DNA of 28,775 bases from JAFGJQ01 sp052034525 (GCA_052034525.1 JBPOIK010000140.1:1-28775); one strand, 5' to 3'. Positions 7,536 to 15,718 are shown, counted from the first letter of the stretch. A program made the numbers and translations. The notes: generated from the sequence alone by a model not told the origin.

Positions 7536-8981
7536 ATGACGGGAAAGAGCGTTGGGCGAGGAGTGTTTGTGGCGGCGTTGGCGGCTGGCATGGCGGCGTT
7601 GCCCTCCATCGGGTTGGCGGATGTGGTTTTGTTTGACTTCGAGTCCGGGGCGCAGGGCTGGGGGGCGTTCGGACCGCTCACGACGGACAGTGGAACGGCG
7701 GCCATCGGACTGTTCGGCCAGGGGCGGTATCACGTGGCGGACTTCGATTTAAGCGGCTGGGGAATCGTCAGTGTGTCTCCGCCGGTTGACCTCTCGGCCT
7801 TCGAGGGCCTGCGGGTTGCCGCCCGTCTGGTGAATGTCCCGGGTTATCCGGCGTTCTCGGGGACGCCGGAAATGCAGATGCAACTGGCGATCGGTTATGC
7901 CACCTGGTCGGCGCCGGTGCTGCTGAGCGACACGTATCAGTTGTTCAGCGTAGCGTTTGATGAGTTGGAGCCGGACGGCGAAGTCGCCACGGCGCCGATC
8001 ACCCCCGCGGAACTAGCGGACCCCGAGTTGCAGATCAAACTGGTGATGTTCAAGAGATCCAACACGGGCGTGGCCGAGTTGGACTTCGACCAGGTCACCG
8101 GCCTGGAGTCGGCGGGGATCACTCAGGTCCTGCCGGGCACGGTGCTGTACGATTTCAACACCAACGGCGACTTCAATGAGTGTTATCCGGACGACTGGAC
8201 GTTCTTCGGATATCCGCAGACGGACTTCGGGCTGGACCGCGGAGCGGAGGACGGGACGGGTGCGTTCCAGGCCGCCGACTGGACGGCGTGCGACATGCAG
8301 CAGTTGCCGCAGTGCGTTTGGGTCGGCTCGGGCATCGGGCTTGGTCTGTTCGAGCACGAGCACTGTGTGCCGGGCGGGGTCGACGACGTGAAGCTCGACT
8401 TGAGCCTGGGCACGGGCTTGTCCATTCGTATGAAGGTGAACCTGAACGTGAGCTTCGGCGGAACGGAAGGCGCACGCGTCCAGCTCCAGATGGAAGATGA
8501 CGACGGAACCGTCGCGGTGTTGTCCCGCGTGGTTTCCGGACATCCGACGGTGAACCGGGCGATTCCGGTGCCCCCGGACTGGACGACGATCACGATTCCC
8601 TTCGCGGCGCTGGACTCGGCCTTTGACGACGACGATTCGGTGGCCGGTGCCATCCCGGGGCTGAACCTCAGCCATATCACGCGCATCCGGCTGATGTGGC
8701 GGCGGTACGAGGCGGACGGCGTGAACGTGTTCGAGTTCGACAAGATCACGCTTGTGGACGAAGCGTTTGGGCCCTGGGCGGATCGGGATCTGAACGGCAC
8801 GGTGGACCTCGCGGATTTTGCCGTGTTCCAGGGATGTTTCGAGAATCCCAACCCGCCGGCCGAATGCGCGCCGTTTGACGCGGACCGCGACGGTGACGTG
8901 GACCTCGACGACCTGCCGGTGTTCATGGATTGCATGCAGGGCCCCGACGTGGCGGAGGACTACTATCCCTGGTGTTATTGA
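7536..8981 (+). CDS. Secreted protein: one or two related beta-domains plus dockerin-like C-terminus
   Basis: This 481-residue protein has a signal peptide (about residues 1-28, cleavage near GLA-D). The first domain (about 30-195) starts with a DFESGAQGWGAFG segment, contains TTDSG, and ends in ELDFDQVTG. It closely matches the whole mature part of the next gene's product. A second region (about 205-405) starts YDFNTNGDF and ends FEFDKITL, and looks like a diverged copy with extra Cys residues. The C-terminus holds two EF-hand-like loops, DRDLNGTVDLAD (416-427) and DADRDGDVDLDD (from 448), which together resemble a type I dockerin. The start ATG has AAGGAG at 7523-7528. The role is probably extracellular glycan binding or display; no catalytic motif is seen. 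The shared domain resembles carbohydrate-binding beta-sandwiches in general character only. Confidence 0.82.
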   Translation: MTGKSVGRGVFVAALAAGMAALPSIGLADVVLFDFESGAQGWGAFGPLTTDSGTAAIGLFGQGRYHVADFDLSGWGIVSVSPPVDLSAFEGLRVAARLVNVPGYPAFSGTPEMQMQLAIGYATWSAPVLLSDTYQLFSVAFDELEPDGEVATAPITPAELADPELQIKLVMFKRSNTGVAELDFDQVTGLESAGITQVLPGTVLYDFNTNGDFNECYPDDWTFFGYPQTDFGLDRGAEDGTGAFQAADWTACDMQQLPQCVWVGSGIGLGLFEHEHCVPGGVDDVKLDLSLGTGLSIRMKVNLNVSFGGTEGARVQLQMEDDDGTVAVLSRVVSGHPTVNRAIPVPPDWTTITIPFAALDSAFDDDDSVAGAIPGLNLSHITRIRLMWRRYEADGVNVFEFDKITLVDEAFGPWADRDLNGTVDLADFAVFQGCFENPNPPAECAPFDADRDGDVDLDDLPVFMDCMQGPDVAEDYYPWCY

Positions 8982-8993
8982 GCGTGGAATGAC

Positions 8994-9016
8994 GCGGGCG
9001 TCAGCGCGGCGCCCGC
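8994..9016 (+). other. Intergenic stem-loop
   Basis: GCGGGCG (8994-9000) and CGCCCGC (9010-9016) form a perfect 7-bp GC stem with a 9-nt loop, between the dockerin protein gene and the PEP-CTERM gene. There is no T-run. It may protect or partly attenuate the message, setting different levels for the two products. Confidence 0.4.
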
Positions 9017-9049
9017 TCTGGTTGCACTCTCTCGACGGAGGATAAAACG

Positions 9050-9634
9050 ATGAAAACGGCATCTGTGGCAGCCACCGCGGCGGTCCTGCTCTTCGCCTCG
9101 GTCGGCTCGGCAGGGATTCTGTACGATTTTGAGTCCGGCTCGCAGGGCTGGGGCGCGTTCGGCGTTCCGACCACGGACAGCGGGGTGATTCCGGATGGCT
9201 CCGTGGGACAGGGTCGGTTCCATTCGGCGGATTTTGGTCTGGGCGGGTGGGGAGTCATTGACGTGTCGCCGGCAGGCGTCGATCTGTCGAGCTACACGGG
9301 CCTGAGCGTGGATGCCCGCTGGCGGAACATTCCGGGATACACGCCCATTCCCGGCGTGGCCGAGCTGGATTTCGGGATCGAAGTGGCGGGAATCGAGTAT
9401 TACGCGCCGGCCGTCACGCTGACGAGTGAATACCAGACGTTCAGCATCGACTTCGCCGCGATTGCGCCGGGCGTGGATCTCAGTAATACCATCATCAAAC
9501 TGCGGGTTCTGAGCGGACCGGCCGGCGGCACGGGCATCGGTGAGTTGAACTACGATCAGGTCACCGGTATCCCCGAACCCGCCTCGATTCTGCTGCTGAG
9601 TGTGGGACTGCTGATTGCGGCTCGGCGCCGTTGA
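9050..9634 (+). CDS. PEP-CTERM sorting-domain protein
   Basis: This 194-residue protein has an N-terminal signal peptide (cleavage near residue 21, after SVGSA). One domain (about 22-172) opens with DFESGSQGWGAFG and closes with ELNYDQVTG. The last 22 residues (173-194) are a PEP-CTERM tail: IPEPAS, a hydrophobic stretch, and a final RRR. PEP-CTERM proteins are processed by exosortase and delivered to the cell surface or extracellular matrix; no exosortase lies in the window. The domain is a clear paralogue of the first domain of the preceding gene's product, and near-identical DNA at 7635-7672 and 9125-9162 indicates duplication. The start is supported by GGAGG about 8 bases upstream. The exact role is unknown; surface glycan binding is inferred from context. 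Confidence 0.88.
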   Translation: MKTASVAATAAVLLFASVGSAGILYDFESGSQGWGAFGVPTTDSGVIPDGSVGQGRFHSADFGLGGWGVIDVSPAGVDLSSYTGLSVDARWRNIPGYTPIPGVAELDFGIEVAGIEYYAPAVTLTSEYQTFSIDFAAIAPGVDLSNTIIKLRVLSGPAGGTGIGELNYDQVTGIPEPASILLLSVGLLIAARRR

Positions 9635-9688
9635 GTGGCGGACCCGGGCTGGAAGGACGGAGATTCGGCGGAACGGCCGCCGACGCAA

Positions 9689-9713
9689 CTCCCGAGCGGC
9701 CGAACCGCGGGAG
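9689..9713 (+). other. Intergenic stem-loop
   Basis: CTCCCG (9689-9694) pairs with CGGGAG (9708-9713), and an inner CGG/CCG pair lies within the loop after a 2-nt bulge. It sits in the 110-bp gap after the PEP-CTERM gene. There is no T-run, so it is a possible processing or attenuation element rather than a clear terminator. Confidence 0.35.
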
Positions 9714-9744
9714 ACGGGTCTGGACGTCGTGAGGACTCGGAGCT

Positions 9745-11253
9745 ATGGCGCGAATGGCACTGGTTGTGTGTATGACGGCGATAGTGAGCTTGGGGGTGCC
9801 GGCGTTCTCCGCCGATCACGCGAGCACTCTGTTGGTCGCGGATTTTGAGAGCGGCGTCGAATCGGCACTGGGAGGCTATTTCCAGTCCATCGGCGGTGCT
9901 CCGACTGCGGTCACCGATCGCATCACCGCATTGGGTACGCCGAAGGTCCGGACCTGGCGGATCGACGTTCAGGCCTCCGCTCCGCCCGACGGAGTGGGCG
10001 GCGTGATTCCCCTGTTTGACAACCGGCCCGGAGCGAAGCCTCGGCCGCTCGATGTGTCGGCGGTGCCCCATCTGCTTCTGCGGCTGCTGGGGGAACCGGG
10101 AACTCGGCACCTCCGGGTGGAAGTGGTGCATGGCCCGTATGACGGCCTGGAACGCGCCGGGACCGAGATCGGTCGGTTGACGGGGACGCAGTTGAACGGC
10201 ACGTCCTGGTCAACGCACGTGTTCCCGCTGCCGCCCGAAGTGCTGGGGTCGCCGGGCCTCGGCGCGGTCCGGCTGCTGCTGGAGGGATCGGGTGCGGGTT
10301 GGGTGGCGGTCGGTCAGGCGGCCTTCTGTCGCTCGCCCGAGGAATCCGCAGTGCCGGCCACCGCCGCGCCTGCGGTTCACCCGCTGCGAAAAGCGCTGTG
10401 GGTGTGGGAGACCGCCGAAATCCTCCCGGACCCGGCCCGCCAAGAAGGCCTCGTGTCCTTCTGTCGGCGAAACGGCGTGACGGATCTGTTCTGCCAGGTT
10501 CCGTACGACTACAAGGACGATACGATCGTGCTGCACCACGTGGCGGAGCAGCGCAGCTTCAACGCGGCGGCCCGGGCGGCCGGCGTGACGGTCCACGCGC
10601 TGGATGGCGCGCCGGATTTCGTTTTTGCCCGCAACCATGGAAGGCTGTTCCGGTTGCTGGATGCGCTGGACGACTTCAACCGTCAGGGAAGCCCGGAAGG
10701 CCGTTATGCGGCGGTTCATATGGACAACGAACCGTACGTGCTGCCCGAGTGGAAAGACCCGGCGGTGCGGCGAGAGCTGCTGACGGATTTCATCGCGTTG
10801 AATCGGGAACTGCGTCGGCGGTGTAACGCGGCCGACATGGCCTACGGCGTGGACATTCCATTCTGGTGGGATTCGTCCGACGCCGAAGGGAAGGCCGCGT
10901 TCACGGTGGCCGGGCCGAAGGGCGACGTGCCGCTGCTGGAGGCGTTGTTCCCGCTGATTCAGAACGTGGGGATCATGTCGTATCGGGAGCGGGTGACCGG
11001 CGTGAACGGCGTCGTCGCGTGCTGCCGGACGGAGTTCGAGCTGGGGCATCGGCTCGGCGTGTCCGTGTTCGCGGCTGTCGAACTGGGAACCGGGCCGCTG
11101 GTGGAGAAGGGAATCACGTTCGGCTGCTATCCGCGAAGCTACTTTGCCGGGCAGTTGGAGACGCTGGAATACGTGCTGGCCCGGTCGGTCGGATGCGCGG
11201 GTCTGGCCATCCATTCCTACGAGTCCTATCGCACGATGGAGGAAACCCCATGA
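9745..11253 (+). CDS. Secreted GH18-like TIM-barrel protein
   Basis: This 502-residue protein has a signal peptide (about 1-23, ending PAFSA). A beta-rich N-terminal domain (about 28-195) begins VADFESG, distantly like the domain in its neighbours. A barrel (about 215-495) follows. It aligns along its length with the barrel encoded at 12156-13877: ALWVWE/AMWFYA, CRRNGV/CAREGV, HMDNEP/HFDIEF, IMSYRE/LMSYYD, IHSYES/FHYDSW. The pair H325-x-D327-x-E329 plus MSY (411-413) recalls the DxxDxDxE and MxYD motifs of GH18 chitinase-like enzymes, though the first Asp of that motif is Tyr here. It may therefore be a hydrolase of a beta-linked glycan or a non-catalytic binder. The start has GAGGA about 9 bases upstream. 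No dockerin or PEP-CTERM tail. The final four bases overlap the next gene. Confidence 0.75.
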   Translation: MARMALVVCMTAIVSLGVPAFSADHASTLLVADFESGVESALGGYFQSIGGAPTAVTDRITALGTPKVRTWRIDVQASAPPDGVGGVIPLFDNRPGAKPRPLDVSAVPHLLLRLLGEPGTRHLRVEVVHGPYDGLERAGTEIGRLTGTQLNGTSWSTHVFPLPPEVLGSPGLGAVRLLLEGSGAGWVAVGQAAFCRSPEESAVPATAAPAVHPLRKALWVWETAEILPDPARQEGLVSFCRRNGVTDLFCQVPYDYKDDTIVLHHVAEQRSFNAAARAAGVTVHALDGAPDFVFARNHGRLFRLLDALDDFNRQGSPEGRYAAVHMDNEPYVLPEWKDPAVRRELLTDFIALNRELRRRCNAADMAYGVDIPFWWDSSDAEGKAAFTVAGPKGDVPLLEALFPLIQNVGIMSYRERVTGVNGVVACCRTEFELGHRLGVSVFAAVELGTGPLVEKGITFGCYPRSYFAGQLETLEYVLARSVGCAGLAIHSYESYRTMEETP

Positions 11254-12098
11254 GAAATCGAAGTGCTGTCAGACCATCCGGATCGGGCCGGTCTGCGTTC
11301 ACTCTGATCGAGCTTCTCGTCGTGGTGTCGATCATTGCGCTGCTGATATCGATTCTGCTGCCCTCTTTGCGAAAGGCCCGCGACCAGGCCAAGGACGTGT
11401 CGTGCAAGTCCAACCTGCGCAGCATGGGACAGGCGTTCGTTCAATACGCGGAACTATTCGGCGGTGTGTGGCCTGCCCCGGTGGACTCGCTCGCGACCCA
11501 GAACCGCTGGCCCCGGGTGTTTTTCGACGGAAAGATCATCCACCAGGGACTGAACGCGTACAACGACAATGGTTCGATCGTCCGCAACGGCGGCGCGTCG
11601 GTTTTCCTGTGTCCGGCCGAGAAGGCGCCGCGGGCCATCCGGAACTGGAACAACACGACACACACGGTGGATCGCGTGGAAATCGGGGGCAGCTATGCGT
11701 ACAACGAGGAGATTCAGCGCCCCGGGCCGAACGACGGCATCCAGCGCGGCCGCAAGAGCCCGCCCGAACCGGGGTTTATTCAGAAGGTGGACTTGTGCAA
11801 ACGCCCCAGCGTTGTTATCGGACTGATGGACAACCATGCTGCCATCAACAGCGTTTCCGACCCGGGGTGGCGGTATAATCGGGAGGACTTTTTTAATGGG
11901 TATCGCCAGCCGGATGGCAGTCCGGCGCCTGCGTCCTGGGCCAATCGCCGCATCATCGGGAACCGTCACGGTGGGCGGCTCAATGCCATGGCGATGGACA
12001 CCCATGTGGCGTCACGGAGGCCGCAGGACGTGCGCTACGACGAGGTCAGTTGGTTCCGGTGGACGAACTGGAACGCTTCGCCCCCCGGGGGCATTTGA
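11250..12098 (+). CDS. Type II secretion/type IV pseudopilin-like protein (H-X9-DG family)
   Basis: This 282-residue protein has a short basic leader, then AFTLIELLVVVSIIALLIS from residue 16, the class III signal cleaved and methylated by a prepilin peptidase. Glu at position +5 of the mature chain (E21) is kept. The residue before the cleavage site is Ala16 rather than the usual Gly. Near the C-terminus is HGGRLNAMAMDTHV, the H-X9-DG motif of a planctomycete-type family, with DT in place of DG. The ATGA overlap with the preceding barrel gene and GGAGG in front of the ATG indicate coupled translation. Such proteins are numerous in planctomycetes and their role is not established. Its place here suggests it helps secrete or present the glycan-acting proteins. 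Confidence 0.88.
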   Translation: MRNRSAVRPSGSGRSAFTLIELLVVVSIIALLISILLPSLRKARDQAKDVSCKSNLRSMGQAFVQYAELFGGVWPAPVDSLATQNRWPRVFFDGKIIHQGLNAYNDNGSIVRNGGASVFLCPAEKAPRAIRNWNNTTHTVDRVEIGGSYAYNEEIQRPGPNDGIQRGRKSPPEPGFIQKVDLCKRPSVVIGLMDNHAAINSVSDPGWRYNREDFFNGYRQPDGSPAPASWANRRIIGNRHGGRLNAMAMDTHVASRRPQDVRYDEVSWFRWTNWNASPPGGI

Positions 12099-12155
12099 GA
12101 CGCCGACCGGATTGCGATTGTCAGGGACGAGGCGGCGGGCGAAACGAGGGTATCG

Positions 12156-13877
12156 ATGAAGCGACACAGATGGGCAGCGGGTCTGGTGCCGGCGTGGGTG
12201 GGCATCTTCAGCCTGGTGGTGGTTCCCGCCGGGGCCGATAGCGTTCTGGAGGATTTCAACTCGTCGCCGGTTGGAAGTTACAATCCGCGAGCGGGCTGGA
12301 GAGCGTTCGGCGCGGGCACCACGGACAGCGGCGTGACGGCCGCCGGATCGGTCGGAAACGGCGCGTATCATACCGTGGATTGGAGCGCGTCGACGTGGGG
12401 CGTCGGCAACATCGCGACGCAGGCGCTGGACTTGAGCGGCTTTGTGGCCGTGCGGATCGATGCGCGGATGGTGGGGCTGTCCGGCCATACGGGAACGCCC
12501 AGGTTGCGGTTCGCCCTGGACCTGCCCGGCGATACCGAGTTCTCATCCCCGGCTGTGACGGCGGGGGCGGCGTATCAGACATTCGAATTTGAATTTTCCG
12601 CTCTGACGCGCACCGGGGGGTCCGGCTCGCTGGATCTGACCTCGGGCATCCCCAAGCTGATCATCGAGAGAAACGGCCAGACGGGGGTCGCCCGGTTTGA
12701 TTTCGACCAGATCATCGGTGTGTCCGGGGGCGGCGGCAGCTATGTTCTGACGCCCGTCACTCTGCGCCCGCCGCCGGATGGGGACGCCGTGCGGGCGATG
12801 TGGTTCTACGCGGGCGGCACTTTCGAGAGCCAGGCCGCTTCGCAGGCGGTCCTGGATTTCTGCGCGCGCGAGGGTGTGAACCATATCTACTGCGGTGCGT
12901 ATGGCGTCTGGGCCCTGGGCAGTCCGGCGACAAAGGCGAATCTGCGAACATTCATCGCCGCGGCGCACGCCAGCGGCATTCGCATCGAGGCCCTGTTGGA
13001 CGGGACGGACTGGCAGGATCATCCGACACTTGTCCGCCAGAGGATCGATCAGGTTCTCTCGCTGCATTCGGCGACGCCGGACGACGCCGCCGACGATTTT
13101 GATGCGATCCATTTCGACATCGAGTTCTGGCTCCATTCCTCCTGGGGCGGGACGGAGTCGCAGCGACGACAGGTGGCGATAAAGTACTTTGACAACGTGC
13201 TGGCCAACGCCCGGACGCACCTGGACGCGAACGGGGCGTCCGATGTGGACATCGCAGTGGATCTGTCGACTCATTTCGACACGGCCGGAATGCTCCCGTC
13301 TCGGTTCTCCTACCGAGGTGTGACCCAATACTTCCTGGAGCATACGCTCGACCTGGTCGACGATGTCGTGCTGATGAGTTACTACGACACGGCGACGGCT
13401 CTGGCGAATGTGACGAGCGCCGAACTGGACATGGCCGCCGGGAAGGGCCGGCGGATCCAGCTTGGCGCGGACATACATCACGTTCCGCCGGAATTGCCCG
13501 TCAACAGTTTCGCGGACGACGGGCCCACGCCCAACGCCGCCATGACGATGACCCTGGAAGAGTTCCACAGGCGTCTGAGTCCCGCCCGCCTTGCCGCGCT
13601 GGACGGATTCAGCGTCTTCCACTACGACAGTTGGGCGAGCTACGCTCCGAACCCCGGCAACATTGCCGACTGGGACGGCGACGGCGACGTAGACCTGGAC
13701 GATTACACCTCCTGGGTGGAGCATCTCGGCGGGCCCGCGGTCATCGCCGCCGGGCTGGCCCGGGATGCCGATCTGAACGGCGACGGGGTCGCCGATCTGG
13801 CGGACTATGCCCGGCTGGCGGTCTGTTTCACCGGAGCGGACGCGGGTGATCCCGTTCCTCCGGGGTGCGAACGCTGA
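12156..13877 (+). CDS. Secreted GH18-like barrel protein with N-terminal beta-domain and dockerin-like tail
   Basis: This 573-residue protein has a signal peptide (about 1-27, ending PAGA). Its N-terminal domain (about 30-190) has GWRAFG, TTDSG and RFDFDQIIG, the same marks as the 7536 and 9050 gene products. A linker follows. The barrel (about 212-498) has H319, D321 and E323 in FDAIHFDIEFW and MSYYD at 407-411, like the DxxDxDxE and MxYD motifs of GH18 but with His at the middle Asp. The C-terminus has two EF-hand-like loops, DWDGDGDVDLDD (505-516) and DLNGDGVADLAD (about 539-550), forming a dockerin-like module. It is a paralogue of the protein encoded at 9745-11253. Probable role: an extracellular glycan hydrolase or binder. 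Activity is unproven, and the upstream ribosome site is modest. Confidence 0.78.
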   Translation: MKRHRWAAGLVPAWVGIFSLVVVPAGADSVLEDFNSSPVGSYNPRAGWRAFGAGTTDSGVTAAGSVGNGAYHTVDWSASTWGVGNIATQALDLSGFVAVRIDARMVGLSGHTGTPRLRFALDLPGDTEFSSPAVTAGAAYQTFEFEFSALTRTGGSGSLDLTSGIPKLIIERNGQTGVARFDFDQIIGVSGGGGSYVLTPVTLRPPPDGDAVRAMWFYAGGTFESQAASQAVLDFCAREGVNHIYCGAYGVWALGSPATKANLRTFIAAAHASGIRIEALLDGTDWQDHPTLVRQRIDQVLSLHSATPDDAADDFDAIHFDIEFWLHSSWGGTESQRRQVAIKYFDNVLANARTHLDANGASDVDIAVDLSTHFDTAGMLPSRFSYRGVTQYFLEHTLDLVDDVVLMSYYDTATALANVTSAELDMAAGKGRRIQLGADIHHVPPELPVNSFADDGPTPNAAMTMTLEEFHRRLSPARLAALDGFSVFHYDSWASYAPNPGNIADWDGDGDVDLDDYTSWVEHLGGPAVIAAGLARDADLNGDGVADLADYARLAVCFTGADAGDPVPPGCER

Positions 13878-15718
13878 TGCACTGGATCGATTGGTCCATT
13901 ATCGGCCTGTACGTGCTGTTCGTCACGGCCGTCGGCGTCGCGTTCCTCAAGCGCGCCAGCGGCAGCGTCGCGGAGTATTTCGTTGCCGGCCGGCATCTTC
14001 CGTGGTGGATCGCGGGAACGTCCCTTGTTGCCACTTCTTTTGCGGCGGATACGCCGTTGTTCGTGGCGGGCCTGGTCGCGACCAAGGGAATCGCGGGGAA
14101 CTGGCTCTGGTGGAATCAGGCCGTCGCGTGGGCGCTGGCCGTCGTGTTCTTTGCCCGGCTGTGGCGGCGCGCCGGGCTGACGACGGATGCGGAGTTCATG
14201 GAGCTGCGGTATTCCGGCAGGGCGGCCAGCTTCCTCCGGGGTTTTAAGGCGGTTTACACGTCTTTCATCTTCAGCACATGCACGCTGGCCTGGGTCATGC
14301 TCGCCATGCAGAAGATCGTGGCGGCGACGTTCGGCCGACCGGCCTGGGCGGATTCGCTCCAGGTGAGCGTGGAAACGGCCCTCGGGGCGCCGCCGGGCAC
14401 GATCGACGTCTGGAAGTGGCTGGTGCTGATCGTTCTGTTCCTGATTACTACCTTCTACACAGTTCTGTCCGGCGTCTGGGGTATCGTGATCACAGACCTG
14501 CTCCAGTTCGCAATCGCCATGACCGGCTCCGTTCTCTTCGGCGTCCTGGCGGTCGATCACATGGGCGGTATGGAGCAGATCAAGCTGAGGCTGATCGAGC
14601 AATTTGGCGCGGATCGTGCGTCGGCGACCTTCCATTTTCTTCCAGACGCCAACTCACCGTGGATGCCCGTTTCGACTTTCGCGGTCTACCTGGGAATCCT
14701 CTGGTGGGGTGACTGCGGGGGCTTCGTGGCGCAGCGGATGTTCGGCACACGGTCGGAACGAGATTCCATTCTCACGGCGGTGTGGTACAGCATTGCGCAT
14801 TTTGCCCTGCGCCCGTGGCCGTGGATCGTCGTCGGGCTGGTCGCGCTGCTCTACTACCCGAATCTGGAGGACCGCGAATCCGGCTACCCGATGCTGATGA
14901 TGGAAATCCTTCCGGCGGGCATGCGCGGGGTCTTGATTGCTTCGCTGCTGGCGGCGTTCATGTCCACCGTGGACACCCATTTGAACTGGAACGCCTCGTA
15001 TTTCGTGACGGACATCTACCGGCGCTTCCTCGTTCCTTCCGCCACGGAGAAGCAGTGCGTTCGCATGGCCCGCGTGTCGGTCCTGGGGTTCGCGGTGCTG
15101 GCCATCGTTGTCTCCTACCACATGACCAGTATCGAGAAGGCGGTCCTGGTTCTCTTCAATCTTCAGGCCGGCATCGGAATGGTGCTGATGCTGCGATGGG
15201 TGTGGTGGCGGATAAACGCATGGTCGGAAATCTCGGCCATGATCGCGTCTCTGGTCGTGACCACGGCTCTGCCCATCGTCGACAGCCGCTATCAACTCGG
15301 TCTGTCCCCGGCCGACCGAATTCTCATTACCGTGGGCATCTGTACGCCCGTCTGGGTTCTTACGACGCTCCTCACAGCGCCGACACAACCGGCCAAGCTG
15401 GAGACGTTCTACCGGCGGATCCGCCCCGTTGCGTATTTGTGGGGGCCGGTGGCCCGGGCCTGCCCGGACGTGCCGCGGGGTCGGGGCGTCGGAAACGTGG
15501 TCGTCCTGTGGCTGGGCAGCGCGCTGGCGCTGTATGCGGTACTCTTCTTTGTGGGCAAGCTCGTGGTGCTCGAGTATCGCGATGCGCTCCTGTCGGCCGG
15601 CGTGGTTCTACTGGCGGGCGTGCTGGTGTGGTTCTTTGCCCGCCGACGGCCCTGGGCCGCTGAGAACGCCGCGGCGTGGGATTCCGTGGCGACGTCTTCG
15701 CCCGATTCCGCACTGTGA
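13877..15718 (+). CDS. Sodium:solute symporter family (SSS) transporter
   Basis: This 613-residue protein is strongly hydrophobic, with about 13-14 predicted membrane helices. Family marks are the first helix followed by EYFVAGRHLPWW, the ATSFAADTPLFVAG segment in helix 2, and MSTVDTHLNWNASYFVTDIY in the eighth core helix, where the Ser-Thr pair matches residues that help form the sodium site. Relatives import sugars, sugar acids, amino acids and other small solutes using the sodium gradient. The ATG at 13877 overlaps the preceding TGA by one base (TGATG); an in-frame GTG at 13865 is less likely. As the last gene of the run it would import the sugar released outside, for the cytoplasmic GH94 enzyme. 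The substrate cannot be read from sequence. Confidence 0.9.
   Translation: MHWIDWSIIGLYVLFVTAVGVAFLKRASGSVAEYFVAGRHLPWWIAGTSLVATSFAADTPLFVAGLVATKGIAGNWLWWNQAVAWALAVVFFARLWRRAGLTTDAEFMELRYSGRAASFLRGFKAVYTSFIFSTCTLAWVMLAMQKIVAATFGRPAWADSLQVSVETALGAPPGTIDVWKWLVLIVLFLITTFYTVLSGVWGIVITDLLQFAIAMTGSVLFGVLAVDHMGGMEQIKLRLIEQFGADRASATFHFLPDANSPWMPVSTFAVYLGILWWGDCGGFVAQRMFGTRSERDSILTAVWYSIAHFALRPWPWIVVGLVALLYYPNLEDRESGYPMLMMEILPAGMRGVLIASLLAAFMSTVDTHLNWNASYFVTDIYRRFLVPSATEKQCVRMARVSVLGFAVLAIVVSYHMTSIEKAVLVLFNLQAGIGMVLMLRWVWWRINAWSEISAMIASLVVTTALPIVDSRYQLGLSPADRILITVGICTPVWVLTTLLTAPTQPAKLETFYRRIRPVAYLWGPVARACPDVPRGRGVGNVVVLWLGSALALYAVLFFVGKLVVLEYRDALLSAGVVLLAGVLVWFFARRRPWAAENAAAWDSVATSSPDSAL

Noticed and set aside
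8013..9062. A 349-codon minus-strand open frame across the dockerin protein gene
   Set aside because: It is rich in His, Arg and Val in the pattern expected for the complement of GC-rich coding DNA, with no domain.
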